From Parvibaculum indicum (GTDB lineage: Bacteria > Pseudomonadota > Alphaproteobacteria > Parvibaculales > Parvibaculaceae): a stretch of DNA of 64,000 bases. The translations under genes were made by a program, and so were the position numbers. Location of the stretch: positions 62,001-126,000 of the forward strand of contig NZ_JAASQO010000004.1 of assembly GCF_011762095.1 (NCBI RefSeq), written 5' to 3'. Shown here piece after piece: positions 54,397 to 64,000 of this stretch (position 1 is the stretch's first letter; each line of letters opens with the position of its first letter). The notes below the pieces were generated by a model. The model was not told the origin of the DNA, ran no database searches, and was given only the letters and a program-made list of their open reading frames with translations.

Positions 54397-55596
54397 TCAT
54401 GCGCCGTCCTTCAGGGGTTCCGCGGGTTTCGGCGGGAGGTTTTCCCGCATGAAACGGATGATGTTGCCGCCCATCACCTTGGCGATCTCGTTCCGGGTGA
54501 AGCCGGCTTCCATCATTTCGCGCGTGAGGACGGCGAGTTCCGAGACGTCGAAAGTCGTGCCCACCGCGCCGTCGAAGTCGGAGCCTAGCGCCACATGGTC
54601 TTCGCCCAGAAGGTCGATGGCATAGCGGATCGCCTTCACCACGCCCGCGGGGCTTGCATCGCAGACGGCGCCTTTCCAGTAACCGATGCCGACGAGCCCG
54701 CCCGCTGCGGCCACCTTCTTCATCAGCGCATCGGAGATGTTACGCGGGCTGTCGCAGGCGCCCCTGACGCCGGTATGGGAGATGACCACCGGGCGGGCGG
54801 CGGCCGCCAGTACGTCGGTCACGATGGCGGGCGAGGCATGGGCAAGGTCCACGATCATGCGGCGTTCTTCCATGGCTCGCAGGACCTCGCGCCCGAAATC
54901 GGTCAGGCCGCCATCGTTCTTGCCATGGAGCGAGCCGCCCAGCTCATTGTCGAAAAAGTGCTGCAGGCCGATCATGCGATAGCCGGCGCGGTAGAAATCC
55001 TCGATATGGGCGATATCGCCTTCCAGCGGATGCGCGCCTTCCATGGCAAGGAGGCCGCCCACCACCTCCCGGCCTTGCGCGCGGGCGGCGAGAACGGCTT
55101 CGAGGTCTTCGCGCCAGCGGACGATCGCCAGCCGGCCTTCCGAGCGGCGCTCGGCATCCTCGAATTTTCCGGCCTGGTAGACAGCGCGTTCGTAAAGGCT
55201 CGTCCAGGCGCGGGCGGGCCAGCGCTGTGCCACCGAGAGGGGAGAAATGACATCCGAGCCTGCGTCGTTTTCTTCGTAGTTCTGGCCCATCGGCACCTTG
55301 GTGACGACGGAGAAGACCTGGAGCGCGACATTGCCGTCGATGAGGCGGGGCAGGTCCACATGGCCGTCATCGGCGCGGTCCAGCGGATCGCGTATCCACA
55401 GCAGCGTGTCGGCATGGAGGTCGGCGACGGTCAGCCCCTGATGCAGCCGCGTAATCTCCTGCGGAATGTCATAGGGCTCGTGATTGGCGACGCGATTGAT
55501 CCTCCCGTCGAGAAAATAGGGCAGGAGGAAGAAGCCGCCGGCGAGGAGAACGACCAGCGCCGCGAGGCCGCCGATGAGGAAGCGTTTCAGTTTCAT
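54397..55596 (-). CDS. Membrane dipeptidase, M19 (renal dipeptidase) family
   Basis: The 399-residue zinc peptidase has an N-terminal membrane helix (about 5-27) and then an M19 barrel: TVADLHADTLLW with the first metal ligands, LLAMEGAHPLEGD with the bridging glutamate, MIVDLAHASPAIV and VISHTGVRGACDSPRNISDA with histidine ligands, and VALGSDFDGAVGTTF. Such enzymes cleave a wide range of dipeptides, often with D-residues. It is probably anchored in the inner membrane facing the periplasm. It lies just upstream of ssrA on the same strand. Confidence 0.93.
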   Translation of the reverse strand: MKLKRFLIGGLAALVVLLAGGFFLLPYFLDGRINRVANHEPYDIPQEITRLHQGLTVADLHADTLLWIRDPLDRADDGHVDLPRLIDGNVALQVFSVVTKVPMGQNYEENDAGSDVISPLSVAQRWPARAWTSLYERAVYQAGKFEDAERRSEGRLAIVRWREDLEAVLAARAQGREVVGGLLAMEGAHPLEGDIAHIEDFYRAGYRMIGLQHFFDNELGGSLHGKNDGGLTDFGREVLRAMEERRMIVDLAHASPAIVTDVLAAAARPVVISHTGVRGACDSPRNISDALMKKVAAAGGLVGIGYWKGAVCDASPAGVVKAIRYAIDLLGEDHVALGSDFDGAVGTTFDVSELAVLTREMMEAGFTRNEIAKVMGGNIIRFMRENLPPKPAEPLKDGA

Positions 55597-55788
55597 GACG
55601 TATTTTGTCCCTCCGGGTCGGCGGTCCCCCTTGAAATCATTGGGTTTTCCACCGCTTCAAGTCACTTTTGTCTGCTGGCGTGTGAGCGGGCGTCACGCTA
55701 CAATTGCCGCCTATCGATTGGCTGAAATCGATGCGCTGCGTCAAGTCTTCCGGACCGGGGTCCGAGGCGGGACGGGCGGGGGGTACAG

Positions 55789-56514
55789 ATGGCGCGCGAA
55801 CTCACCGGCGGCAACCGGCTTCATACCACGAGACGGGTCTTTCTGACGGGACTGCTGGCCAGTGCTGCGGCGGGCTGCGCTTCCGCGCCCAAATCCACCG
55901 TTCAATGGGTCGATCCCGCGACGTTGCGCGCCCGCCGTCTCATCCGCGCGGCGGAAGCGCAGGTCGGCGTCACCACGACCTATGACGGTTCCTACCGGAA
56001 GATCGGTTTTCCGGGCGGCGACGTGCCGATGGACAAGGGCGTCTGCACCGATGTGGTGATCCGCGCCTATCGCGCGGCCTTCGGGCTCGATCTCCAGCGC
56101 CTCATTCACGAGGACATGGAAGCGCATTTCGACGCCTACCCGAATCTGCCGAAATGGGGCCTGAGCGCACCCGATCCCAATATCGACCATCGCCGCGTGC
56201 TCAATATGCGCACCTTCTTCCAGCGCTATGCGCAGGAACTGCCGATTTCTCCGCGCCCCCTGGACTACCGGCCCGGCGACATCATTACCCAGTCGGACGG
56301 GCAGACCTTCAACCATGTGGCGATCGTCACCGACAAGCTGTGCTGGAGCGGCAAGCGCTACGAGCTTGTCCATAATATCTCGCGCGGGACGCAGGTGAAC
56401 GACATGCTGTTCGCCTATCCCATCAACGGGCATTTCCGCTTTCTGCCGCCGCCGGAAGCGACCGATATGCCGGTCGCGGCGCTCAAATCCTATATGAACC
56501 GCGCCCGGGCCTGA
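55789..56514 (+). CDS. DUF1287 family exported protein, predicted lipoprotein
   Basis: The 241-residue protein carries a signal with an RRVFLTG motif and an AAGC lipobox (cysteine near residue 29), so it is probably exported as a lipoprotein. The mature part matches DUF1287 (E. coli YijF relatives): [31 protein letters not shown] and [22 protein letters not shown] are the conserved blocks. The Cys in GVCTDVV and His in FNHVAIV resemble an NlpC/P60-type Cys-His pair; that is an inference. It lies 68 bases ahead of thyA, same strand. Confidence 0.82.
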   Translation: MARELTGGNRLHTTRRVFLTGLLASAAAGCASAPKSTVQWVDPATLRARRLIRAAEAQVGVTTTYDGSYRKIGFPGGDVPMDKGVCTDVVIRAYRAAFGLDLQRLIHEDMEAHFDAYPNLPKWGLSAPDPNIDHRRVLNMRTFFQRYAQELPISPRPLDYRPGDIITQSDGQTFNHVAIVTDKLCWSGKRYELVHNISRGTQVNDMLFAYPINGHFRFLPPPEATDMPVAALKSYMNRARA

Positions 56515-56582
56515 GCCTTTCCGAACGACTCGCCCGAATCTCTCCTTTGCGGCTAAACTCGGCTGAAACCGAGGATACCGCC

Positions 56583-57377
56583 ATGCAGCAATATCTGGAC
56601 CTGATGCGCCTTGTGAAAGAGCAGGGCGTGACCAAGACCGACCGGACGGGGACGGGGACGAAAAGCATTTTCGGCCATCAGATGCGCTTCGACCTGTCGG
56701 AAGGCTTTCCGCTCGTCACCACCAAGAAGCTGCATCTGAAGTCGATCGTCCATGAGCTTCTCTGGTTCATCGCGGGCGACACCAATATCGAATACCTCAA
56801 GAAGAACGGGGTTTCGATCTGGGATGAATGGGCGGACGAGAACGGCGATCTCGGCCCCGTCTACGGTCATCAATGGCGTTCATGGCCGACGCCCGATGGC
56901 GGCAAGATCGATCAGCTTAAAAACCTGCTGGATCAGATCGCGACCAATCCGGATTCGCGCCGTCTCATCGTTTCCGCGTGGAACGTGGCCGATGTGGACA
57001 GCATGGCGCTGCCGCCCTGCCATTGCCTGTTCCAGTTCTATGTCGCCGACGGCAAGCTCTCCTGCCAGCTTTACCAGCGTTCGGCGGACATCTTTCTCGG
57101 TGTGCCCTTCAACATCGCGTCCTATGCGCTCATGACCATGATGGTCGCGCAGGTGACGGGGCTCGAGGCGGGCGATTTCGTGCACACCTTTGGCGATGCG
57201 CATCTCTATCTCAATCATATGGAGCAAGCCGAGCGTCAGCTCGCGCGCGATCCGCGCCCGCTGCCGCGGATGAAGCTCAATCCGGATGTGACGAGCCTGT
57301 TCGATTTCACCTATGACGATTTCGAGCTGGTCGGTTACGACCCGCATCCGCATATCTCCGCGCCGGTCGCGGTATGA
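56583..57377 (+). CDS. thyA: Thymidylate synthase ThyA
   Basis: The 264-residue enzyme methylates dUMP to dTMP using methylenetetrahydrofolate, releasing dihydrofolate. [35 protein letters not shown], the active-site [12 protein letters not shown] (nucleophilic cysteine), and [25 protein letters not shown] are all present. Length equals the E. coli enzyme. The ATG at 56583 (MQQYLDLM) is preferred over one 12 codons upstream. folA, which recycles the dihydrofolate made here, follows after one small ORF. Confidence 0.97.
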   Translation: MQQYLDLMRLVKEQGVTKTDRTGTGTKSIFGHQMRFDLSEGFPLVTTKKLHLKSIVHELLWFIAGDTNIEYLKKNGVSIWDEWADENGDLGPVYGHQWRSWPTPDGGKIDQLKNLLDQIATNPDSRRLIVSAWNVADVDSMALPPCHCLFQFYVADGKLSCQLYQRSADIFLGVPFNIASYALMTMMVAQVTGLEAGDFVHTFGDAHLYLNHMEQAERQLARDPRPLPRMKLNPDVTSLFDFTYDDFELVGYDPHPHISAPVAV

Positions 57378-57380
57378 ACG

Positions 57381-57554
57381 ATGCCCGGCTGGGGCCGCAA
57401 GCTGGGGTTGGCCTTGCTGACGGTCGCAACGCTCGCGCTCGCTGCCTTTGCCCTGTTCCTCATTCTCGAAAACATGCGCCCGCTCAATCCGGAGCGGTTC
57501 CGCGACCGGGTTTATTCGGCGCTGCCGGTCGCTGACACGAAAGACCTTGCCTGA
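57381..57554 (+). CDS. Small single-pass membrane protein between thyA and folA
   Basis: A 57-codon frame starts four bases after the thyA stop and ends with a TGA that overlaps the folA ATG by one base. The predicted product has a basic start (MPGWGRKLG), one strong membrane helix (LALLTVATLALAAFALFLIL, residues 10-29) and a charged tail with LNPERFRDRVYSAL. Its codon use, rich in G or C at third positions, matches the neighbours. The basic-inside rule would put the tail in the periplasm. I do not recognise a family. Exact spacing between two folate-linked genes makes translation likely. Confidence 0.65.
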   Translation: MPGWGRKLGLALLTVATLALAAFALFLILENMRPLNPERFRDRVYSALPVADTKDLA

Positions 57555-58060
57555 TGACCAAACTCGCACTTGTTGTGGCCATAGCCGAAAACGGCGTGAT
57601 CGGACGCGGCAACGGCATGCCCTGGCGGCTTTCGGGCGACATGGCCTTCTTCAAGCGCGTCACCATGGGCAAGCCGGTCGTGATGGGCCGCAAGACGTGG
57701 GAGTCGCTGCCGCGAAAACCGCTGCCGGGACGGCCCAACATCGTGGTGACGCGCGATGAGAGCTACAAGGCGGCAGGCGCGGACGTCTTTACCGATGTGG
57801 CGGAAGCGGTTGCCCACGGGATCGATCTCGCGCGAGAGAGCGGCGCGGAGGAAGTCGCCGTGATCGGCGGCGCGCAGATCTATGCGGAAACCATCGACGC
57901 CTGCGACCGGCTCTATATCACCGAAGTGCATGCCACACCGGAAGGCGACACGCATTTTCCGGATTTCGACCGGAGCGCATGGCGCGAGGTCTCGCGCGAG
58001 CGGCACGAGGCTGGCGAGAAGGACAGCGCCGCCTATTCCTTCGTGACGCTCGAAAGATAA
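57554..58060 (+). CDS. folA: Dihydrofolate reductase
   Basis: The 168-residue enzyme reduces dihydrofolate with NADPH, serving thymidylate synthesis by the nearby thyA product. LALVVAIAENGVIGRGNGMPWRLSGDMAFFKRVTMGKPVVMGRKTWESLPRKPLPGRPNIVVTR contains all conserved blocks (cited here in outline): the GNGMPW loop, catalytic Asp in SGDMAFFK, and GRKTWESLP. VIGGAQIYAE is the second nucleotide-binding motif. It overlaps the small membrane ORF by one base. Confidence 0.96.
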   Translation: MTKLALVVAIAENGVIGRGNGMPWRLSGDMAFFKRVTMGKPVVMGRKTWESLPRKPLPGRPNIVVTRDESYKAAGADVFTDVAEAVAHGIDLARESGAEEVAVIGGAQIYAETIDACDRLYITEVHATPEGDTHFPDFDRSAWREVSRERHEAGEKDSAAYSFVTLER

Positions 58061-58079
58061 GAAAGATCGGGGGAGAACG

Positions 58080-60066
<1,987 letters not shown>

Positions 60067-60074
60067 GGTCGTAA

Positions 60075-60917
60075 ATGAGTATCGAAATTCTGGAAGAGCA
60101 TCGCTGTTTCGACGGCGTACTGAAGATCTGCCGCCATGCGTCTCAGGCGACAGGCACCGATATGCGCTTTTCCGCTTACGTGCCGGATGGCGACGGGCCT
60201 TTTCCCGTCGTCACCTGGCTCTCGGGTCTCACCTGCACGGAAGAGAACTTCACCACCAAGGCCGGGGCCTATGGCGCGGCGAGTGCGTTGAAGCTCATCG
60301 TCATCGCGCCGGATACGAGCCCGCGGGGCGAGGGCGTCGCCAATGACGAGGCTTACGATCTCGGGCAGGGCGCAGGCTTCTATATCGATGCGACGGAAGC
60401 GCCCTGGGTGCCGCATTTCAGAATGCAGAGCTACATCACCGAAGACCTGCACGCCGTCGTCGCGGCGAATTTCCCGGCGGACATGTCGCGTCACGGCATC
60501 ATGGGGCATTCCATGGGCGGGCACGGCGCGCTGACGCTCGCGCTGAAACGGCCCGACCTCTACAGCTCCGTTTCCGCCTTCGCGCCTATCGTCTCGCCGA
60601 CGCGCTGCCCATGGGGCGAGAAGGCGTTCACCGCCTATCTCGGTGCCGACCGCGAGGCATGGAAAGCGCATGATGCCTGCCTGCTCATCGAAGGCGGCGC
60701 GGCGAAGGGCCATTACGACGACATCCTCGTCGATCAGGGGCTCGGCGATAATTTCCTCGAAAAGGAACTGAAGCCGGAACTTCTGGAAGAGGCCTGTGCC
60801 GCCGCGGGGCAGGGGCTTACGCTGCGGCGCCAGCCGGGGCATGACCATTCCTACTACTTCATCCAGTCCTTCATCGCCGATCACCTGGCCTTTCATGGCG
60901 AAAGACTGAAAAAATGA
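60075..60917 (+). CDS. fghA: S-formylglutathione hydrolase
   Basis: The 280-residue serine hydrolase of the esterase D type splits S-formylglutathione into formate and glutathione, completing formaldehyde detoxification started by the adhC product. VVTWLSGLTCTEENFTTKAGA, IAPDTSPRGEGVANDEAYDLGQGAGFYIDATEAPW (cited as the family run), the nucleophile GHSMGGHGALTLAL, and a C-terminal PGHDHSYYFIQSFI with the catalytic histidine are clear. It overlaps the amine oxidase gene by four bases, which ties the two together. Confidence 0.96.
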   Translation: MSIEILEEHRCFDGVLKICRHASQATGTDMRFSAYVPDGDGPFPVVTWLSGLTCTEENFTTKAGAYGAASALKLIVIAPDTSPRGEGVANDEAYDLGQGAGFYIDATEAPWVPHFRMQSYITEDLHAVVAANFPADMSRHGIMGHSMGGHGALTLALKRPDLYSSVSAFAPIVSPTRCPWGEKAFTAYLGADREAWKAHDACLLIEGGAAKGHYDDILVDQGLGDNFLEKELKPELLEEACAAAGQGLTLRRQPGHDHSYYFIQSFIADHLAFHGERLKK

Positions 60918-62209
60918 GCGAGGTGTATGACGTCGTGATCGTCGGGGCGGGGGCCGCGGGCCTCTCCGCCGCGCGGCAGGCGCGCGAGACGGGGCTGAGC
61001 TTCAAGGTGTTCGAGGCGAAGAACCGGATCGGCGGGCGGACCTTCACCGATACGACGAGCCTCGGCATGACATGGGATCGGGGCGCTCACTGGCTGCATT
61101 CGGCCGACGTCAATCCGCTGACGAAGATCGCGGACGAACTCGGTCATCCTTATCACCGGCAGGAAGGCAGCTTCTATCGACATCTCTTTCTGGGTCGGAA
61201 GGCGGGCAAGCCGGTCTGGGCCGATGAGGAAACCTACGAGGCCTATCGGGCGGAGTTCGAGTCGGCCTATGACGTCGCGCATGTTCAGGGCGAGGCGGGG
61301 GAGGACATTCCGGTTTCCCGGACGCTCGATCCCGATACGCGCTTCAATCGCATCACGCGCCATCTTTTTCAGGCGATTTGCGGTGCGGATCCGGAAGATT
61401 TGTGTGCCGTCGATTTCGCCCGCTACTCGGACACGGAAAAGAACTGGCCGCTGGAGCGCGGTTATGGCGCGCTGATCGCCGCTCTCTTCGCCGACATTCC
61501 CGTCACGCTTTCCTGTCCCGTGCGGCGTATCGATATGACGGACGCTCATGTAAAGGTCGCGACCGATGACGGCGTGGTGGAGGCAAAGTCCGTTATCGTG
61601 ACGGTCTCCACGAATGTGCTTGCTTCCGGCGCGATCCGTTTCCTGCCGCAATTGCCCGCCTCCCTGCAGGAGGCGCTAGACGGCGTGCCGACCGGCCATG
61701 CGAACAAGGTGGCTTTTGCCTTCAGGCGCGACATATTCGGCCTGCCGGAAAAATCCCATGCGCTGGCGATCGACGAAAGGAAACCGGCACGCTCTGCGCT
61801 GTCCTTCCAGATCCGCCCCTTCGGGCAGAATATGGCCATCGCCTATTATGGCGGGTCGGAGGCGGCCGATCTTGAGCGAGCGGGACGCGACGTCATGATC
61901 GCCCATGCGCGCGGCATGTTGGGGGACATGTTCGGCACCGGTATTTTCAAGGAGATGAGCGGCGTGGAGGCGACCGCGTGGACGACCGATCCGCATATGC
62001 TGGGCGCCTATTCCTATGGCAAGCCCGGCAAGGCCGACATGCGGGCGCGTCTTTCGGAGCCCGTGGGCGACCGGCTGTTCCTTGCGGGCGAGGCGGTGCC
62101 GCTCGACTGGTACTCGACCGTCCACGGCGCCTATGAAAGCGGGATCTCCGCGGCGCAAAAAGCCGCGCATTGTCTGGGACGGGGCGTTGCGGGAGAGGCG
62201 TCGGCCTGA
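60914..62209 (+). CDS. FAD-dependent amine oxidase
   Basis: The 431-residue flavoprotein belongs to the monoamine-oxidase fold. The dinucleotide motif VVIVGAGAAGLSAARQARETG is at residues 7-27, followed by FEAKNRIGGRTFTD; the C-terminal FAD motif is RLFLAGEAVPLDWYSTVHGAYESGISAA. No signal peptide is present, so it is probably cytoplasmic. The substrate amine is unknown. Overlap with fghA suggests that the aldehyde released by this enzyme, or formaldehyde from an N-methyl amine, could feed the adhC-fghA pathway; that link is inference. Confidence 0.85.
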   Translation: MSEVYDVVIVGAGAAGLSAARQARETGLSFKVFEAKNRIGGRTFTDTTSLGMTWDRGAHWLHSADVNPLTKIADELGHPYHRQEGSFYRHLFLGRKAGKPVWADEETYEAYRAEFESAYDVAHVQGEAGEDIPVSRTLDPDTRFNRITRHLFQAICGADPEDLCAVDFARYSDTEKNWPLERGYGALIAALFADIPVTLSCPVRRIDMTDAHVKVATDDGVVEAKSVIVTVSTNVLASGAIRFLPQLPASLQEALDGVPTGHANKVAFAFRRDIFGLPEKSHALAIDERKPARSALSFQIRPFGQNMAIAYYGGSEAADLERAGRDVMIAHARGMLGDMFGTGIFKEMSGVEATAWTTDPHMLGAYSYGKPGKADMRARLSEPVGDRLFLAGEAVPLDWYSTVHGAYESGISAAQKAAHCLGRGVAGEASA

Positions 62210-62255
62210 GAAGATACCCTCATCAAAATCAATAATTCGCCATGGGGAGGATCAA

Positions 62256-63173
62256 ATGGCAGAGATGAAACTGATCGCGGACGGCCTGAAATTTCCGGAA
62301 GGCCCGATTGCAATGCCCGACGGCAGCATCGTGCTCGTGGAAATCGCGGCGGGCCGTCTCACCCGCATTACGCCGGAGGGCAAGAAAGAGACGATCGCGG
62401 AACCGGGCGGCGGGCCGAACGGCGCGGCCATCGGGCCGGACGGGGCCTGCTATGTCTGCAACAATGGCGGCTTCGACTGGCACGATCAGGACGGTTTGCT
62501 GATCCCGGGCGACATTGCGACGGATTATTCGGGCGGGCGCATCGAGCGGATCGACCTCGAAACCGGCAAGGTCGATGTTCTTTATACGGAAGTAAATGGC
62601 GAGCCGCTCAAGGGGCCGAACGACATCGTGTTCGACAAGTCGGGCGGGTTCTGGTTTACCGATCTCGGCAAGGGCCGCGGTCGCGTGCAGGATCGCGGCG
62701 GCCTCTATTATGCGAAGATCGACGGCTCCATGGTGAAGGAAGTCGTCTTCCCGATCACCAGCCCGAACGGCGTCGGCCTGTCGCCGGACGAGAAGACGGT
62801 TTTCGTGGCCGATACGATCCCCGGCCGTCTCTGGGCCTTCGACGTGACGGGCGAGGGCGAGGTCGCGCCGAGCCAGGGGCCGCTCAATGGCCGTTTCGTC
62901 GGATCGCCGGCCGGGCTCAACTTCTTCGATTCGCTGGCGGTGGATGCGGACGGCAATGTCTGCGTCGCGACGATCTTCAATTCCGGCATCACCATTTTCG
63001 CGCCGGACGGATCGAGCATCCGTCATTTCCCGACCGACGATCTCATCACCACCAATATCTGTTTCGGCGGCAAGGATCTGAAGACGGCCTATATCACGCT
63101 GTCGACCACGGGCCGTCTGGTGTCGACGGAATGGGAACGTCCCGGCCTCCCGCTCAACTTCCTCAACAAGTAG
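62256..63173 (+). CDS. SMP-30/gluconolactonase-like beta-propeller protein
   Basis: The 305-residue protein is a six-bladed propeller of the SMP-30/LRE family: GLKFPEGPIAMPDGSIVLVEI, GGPNGAAIGPDGACYVCNNGG, LKGPNDIVFDKSGGFWFTDLG, SPNGVGLSPDEKTVFVADT and a last blade DSLAVDADGNVCVATIFNSGI. The glutamate, asparagine and aspartate of the metal site are in these motifs. Such enzymes hydrolyse sugar lactones or related esters. The ATG at 62256 follows GGGGAGGATC; the upstream frame overlaps the amine oxidase gene and is rejected. It begins 46 bases after that gene. Confidence 0.85.
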   Translation: MAEMKLIADGLKFPEGPIAMPDGSIVLVEIAAGRLTRITPEGKKETIAEPGGGPNGAAIGPDGACYVCNNGGFDWHDQDGLLIPGDIATDYSGGRIERIDLETGKVDVLYTEVNGEPLKGPNDIVFDKSGGFWFTDLGKGRGRVQDRGGLYYAKIDGSMVKEVVFPITSPNGVGLSPDEKTVFVADTIPGRLWAFDVTGEGEVAPSQGPLNGRFVGSPAGLNFFDSLAVDADGNVCVATIFNSGITIFAPDGSSIRHFPTDDLITTNICFGGKDLKTAYITLSTTGRLVSTEWERPGLPLNFLNK

Positions 63174-63242
63174 GGCGCGGCGTGTGAATTAGCTGTTTCG
63201 GATACGGAACATTCATTCCGGCCTTCCGTTAACCATGTCAGG

Positions 63243-63288
63243 ATGCCCGCGCCCGAGGAGGGGTACCCCCCGAAAAAGGGGCGGGCAT
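63243..63288 (+). other. Strong hairpin upstream of the small exported protein
   Basis: ATGCCCGC (63243-63250) pairs with GCGGGCAT (63281-63288), and CCC (63252-63254) with GGG (63278-63280). GGGGTACCCC lies inside the loop region and could form a second stem. It sits 24 bases ahead of a clear GGAGGAG ribosome site, so it may be a leader structure or the terminator of the SMP-30 gene without a T-run. Confidence 0.5.
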
Positions 63289-63311
63289 TCAACATGTCAG
63301 GGAGGAGAAAC

Positions 63312-63659
63312 ATGCGCCTGATTTTCAGCGCGGCCATTGCATTGCTCATGCTCACGGGCGGGGCCTATGCCGCCGACGCGTTTGCGAGTTTCTACGGCAA
63401 CACCGTGAAGATCACGGGCGAGGCCGGCAAACGCACGGTGATGATCAATGAAGACGGCACCTATTCGAGCACGCTGCCGGACGGTTCCACCATCACCGGC
63501 ACATGGACCAACAAGGACGGAACAGCCTGCTTCAACCAGGACGGCAGCGATGCCGAGCCCTATTGCGTGGCTGCCGAACCTCGTGAGGTCGGCGAGACGT
63601 GGGAACTCACCGCGCCCGACGGCACCAAGGAAAAGGCAACGCTGGTGGCCGGCAACTGA
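63312..63659 (+). CDS. Small exported protein of unknown function
   Basis: The 115-residue product has a classical signal peptide (MRLIFSAAIALLMLTGGAYA, likely cut after AYA) and a mature part of about 95 residues rich in G, T and D, with short repeated beta-like units (NEDGTYSSTLPDGSTITGTW, NKDGTACFNQDGSDAEPYC). Two cysteines in the second unit could form a periplasmic disulfide. GGAGGAG is seven bases before the ATG. I do not recognise a characterised family. A strong terminator follows. Confidence 0.75.
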   Translation: MRLIFSAAIALLMLTGGAYAADAFASFYGNTVKITGEAGKRTVMINEDGTYSSTLPDGSTITGTWTNKDGTACFNQDGSDAEPYCVAAEPREVGETWELTAPDGTKEKATLVAGN

Positions 63660-63686
63660 TCGGCATTCTTCGGAACGACAGGATGG

Positions 63687-63714
63687 GGCCGGCCCGGTTT
63701 CGGGCCGGCCTTTT
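63687..63714. terminator. Strong intrinsic terminator between convergent genes
   Basis: GGCCGGCCCG (63687-63696) pairs perfectly with CGGGCCGGCC (63701-63710) around GTTT, followed by TTTT. It ends the + strand small exported-protein gene and lies 28 bases from the 3' end of the minus-strand Mrp gene. Confidence 0.85.
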
Positions 63715-63741
63715 CATGTGCCGGGTGCCGGGGTGCGATCG

Positions 63742-64000
63742 TCAGCCTTCGACGGAAATGCGCGGCGCCTTGCGTCCCCCGCCGCCGAGCGCCTCGTCGA
63801 TATGGCCGGCCACTTTCCGCGCGATCTCGATGAAGGGTTTCGCTTCCTCGCTGTCGGGCGCGGTTGCCGTGATGGGCGCGCCGCCGTCAGAGGTTTCGCG
63901 AATCGTCATGTGAAGCGGCACCTCGCCGAGGAAGTCGCAGCCCAGCGTTTCCGCCATTTTGCGCGCGCCGCCCTGGCCGAAGATATAGGAGCGCTCGCCT
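63742..64000 (-). CDS. Mrp/ApbC (NBP35) iron-sulfur carrier ATPase, C-terminal part
   Basis: Only the last 85 codons are in the window; the gene runs past 64000. The visible part reads GERSYIFGQGGARKMAETLG, CDFLGEVPLHMTIRETSDGGAPI and ends APRISVEG. The GQGGA and LGEVPL...IRETSDGG pattern is typical of the C-terminal half of Mrp/ApbC P-loop proteins, which carry iron-sulfur clusters to apoproteins. The P-loop and CXXC would lie beyond the window edge. Confidence 0.87.
   Translation of the reverse strand, partial: GERSYIFGQGGARKMAETLGCDFLGEVPLHMTIRETSDGGAPITATAPDSEEAKPFIEIARKVAGHIDEALGGGGRKAPRISVEG

Overview
The window is a GC-rich chromosome segment from an alphaproteobacterium, probably of the order Hyphomicrobiales; a Parvibaculum-like lineage is possible but cannot be shown from this sequence. 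The evidence is a circularly permuted (two-piece) tmRNA gene with the tag ANDNYAEARLAA, a type-A RNase P RNA just ahead of mraZ, an alphaproteobacterial-type SspB, DUF4169 and ribbon-helix-helix genes near fumC, and a complete dcw cluster running on into lpxC, bamD, recN and ligA.

Layout. (1) 1-7.5 kb: a fused 5-oxoprolinase/hydantoinase gene that carries an in-frame palindromic repeat, a TerB-DnaJ co-chaperone, an EamA transporter, an AmpD-like amidase and a quinone-oxidoreductase-like enzyme. (2) 7.6-8.0 kb: rnpB. (3) 8.1-27.1 kb: mraZ-rsmH-ftsL-ftsI-murE-murF-mraY-murD-ftsW-murG-murC-murB-ddl-ftsQ-ftsA-ftsZ, all on + and mostly joined by 1-13 base overlaps, preceded by five 10-bp-spaced MraZ boxes. 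(4) 27.2-33.3 kb: lpxC, bamD, recN, ligA. (5) 33.3-38.7 kb, minus strand: aminopeptidase P, prmA, uvrD. (6) 39-42.3 kb: two different ClC channel/transporter genes in tandem. (7) 42.3-46.7 kb, minus strand: a thioesterase and a TetR-controlled ABC-2 export operon with an intact operator palindrome. (8) 46.7-54.4 kb: DUF4169, a giant AsmA-family protein, a ribbon-helix-helix regulator, fumC, a PNPOx-like protein, sspB and the permuted ssrA. (9) 54.4-64 kb: an M19 dipeptidase, a DUF1287 lipoprotein, thyA, a small membrane ORF, folA, a dienelactone-hydrolase-like protein, the glutathione-dependent formaldehyde pathway (adhC, fghA), an amine oxidase, an SMP-30 protein, a small exported protein, and the 3' end of an Mrp/ApbC gene that runs off the window.

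How the genes work together. The central 19 kb makes lipid-linked peptidoglycan precursor (murE/F/C/D/B, ddl, mraY, murG) and the divisome that uses it (ftsL/I/W/Q/A/Z), with a meso-diaminopimelate-type MurE. lpxC and bamD add outer-membrane lipid A and protein assembly. sspB lies next to ssrA, so the adaptor that recognises the tmRNA tag sits beside the RNA that encodes it. adhC and fghA form a formaldehyde detoxification pair; the amine oxidase coupled to them may supply aldehyde.

Most of the window is ordinary, conserved chromosome. The items that most deserve a second look are the repeat inserted in frame in the oxoprolinase gene with an apparent 6-bp target duplication, two small ORFs placed exactly between partners (ftsA/ftsZ and thyA/folA), an internal copy of the FtsZ C-terminal peptide motif, and the ssrA-sspB neighbourhood. 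No CRISPR array, prophage, insertion sequence or tRNA gene was seen. I did not find a gene set that I would call a new system.
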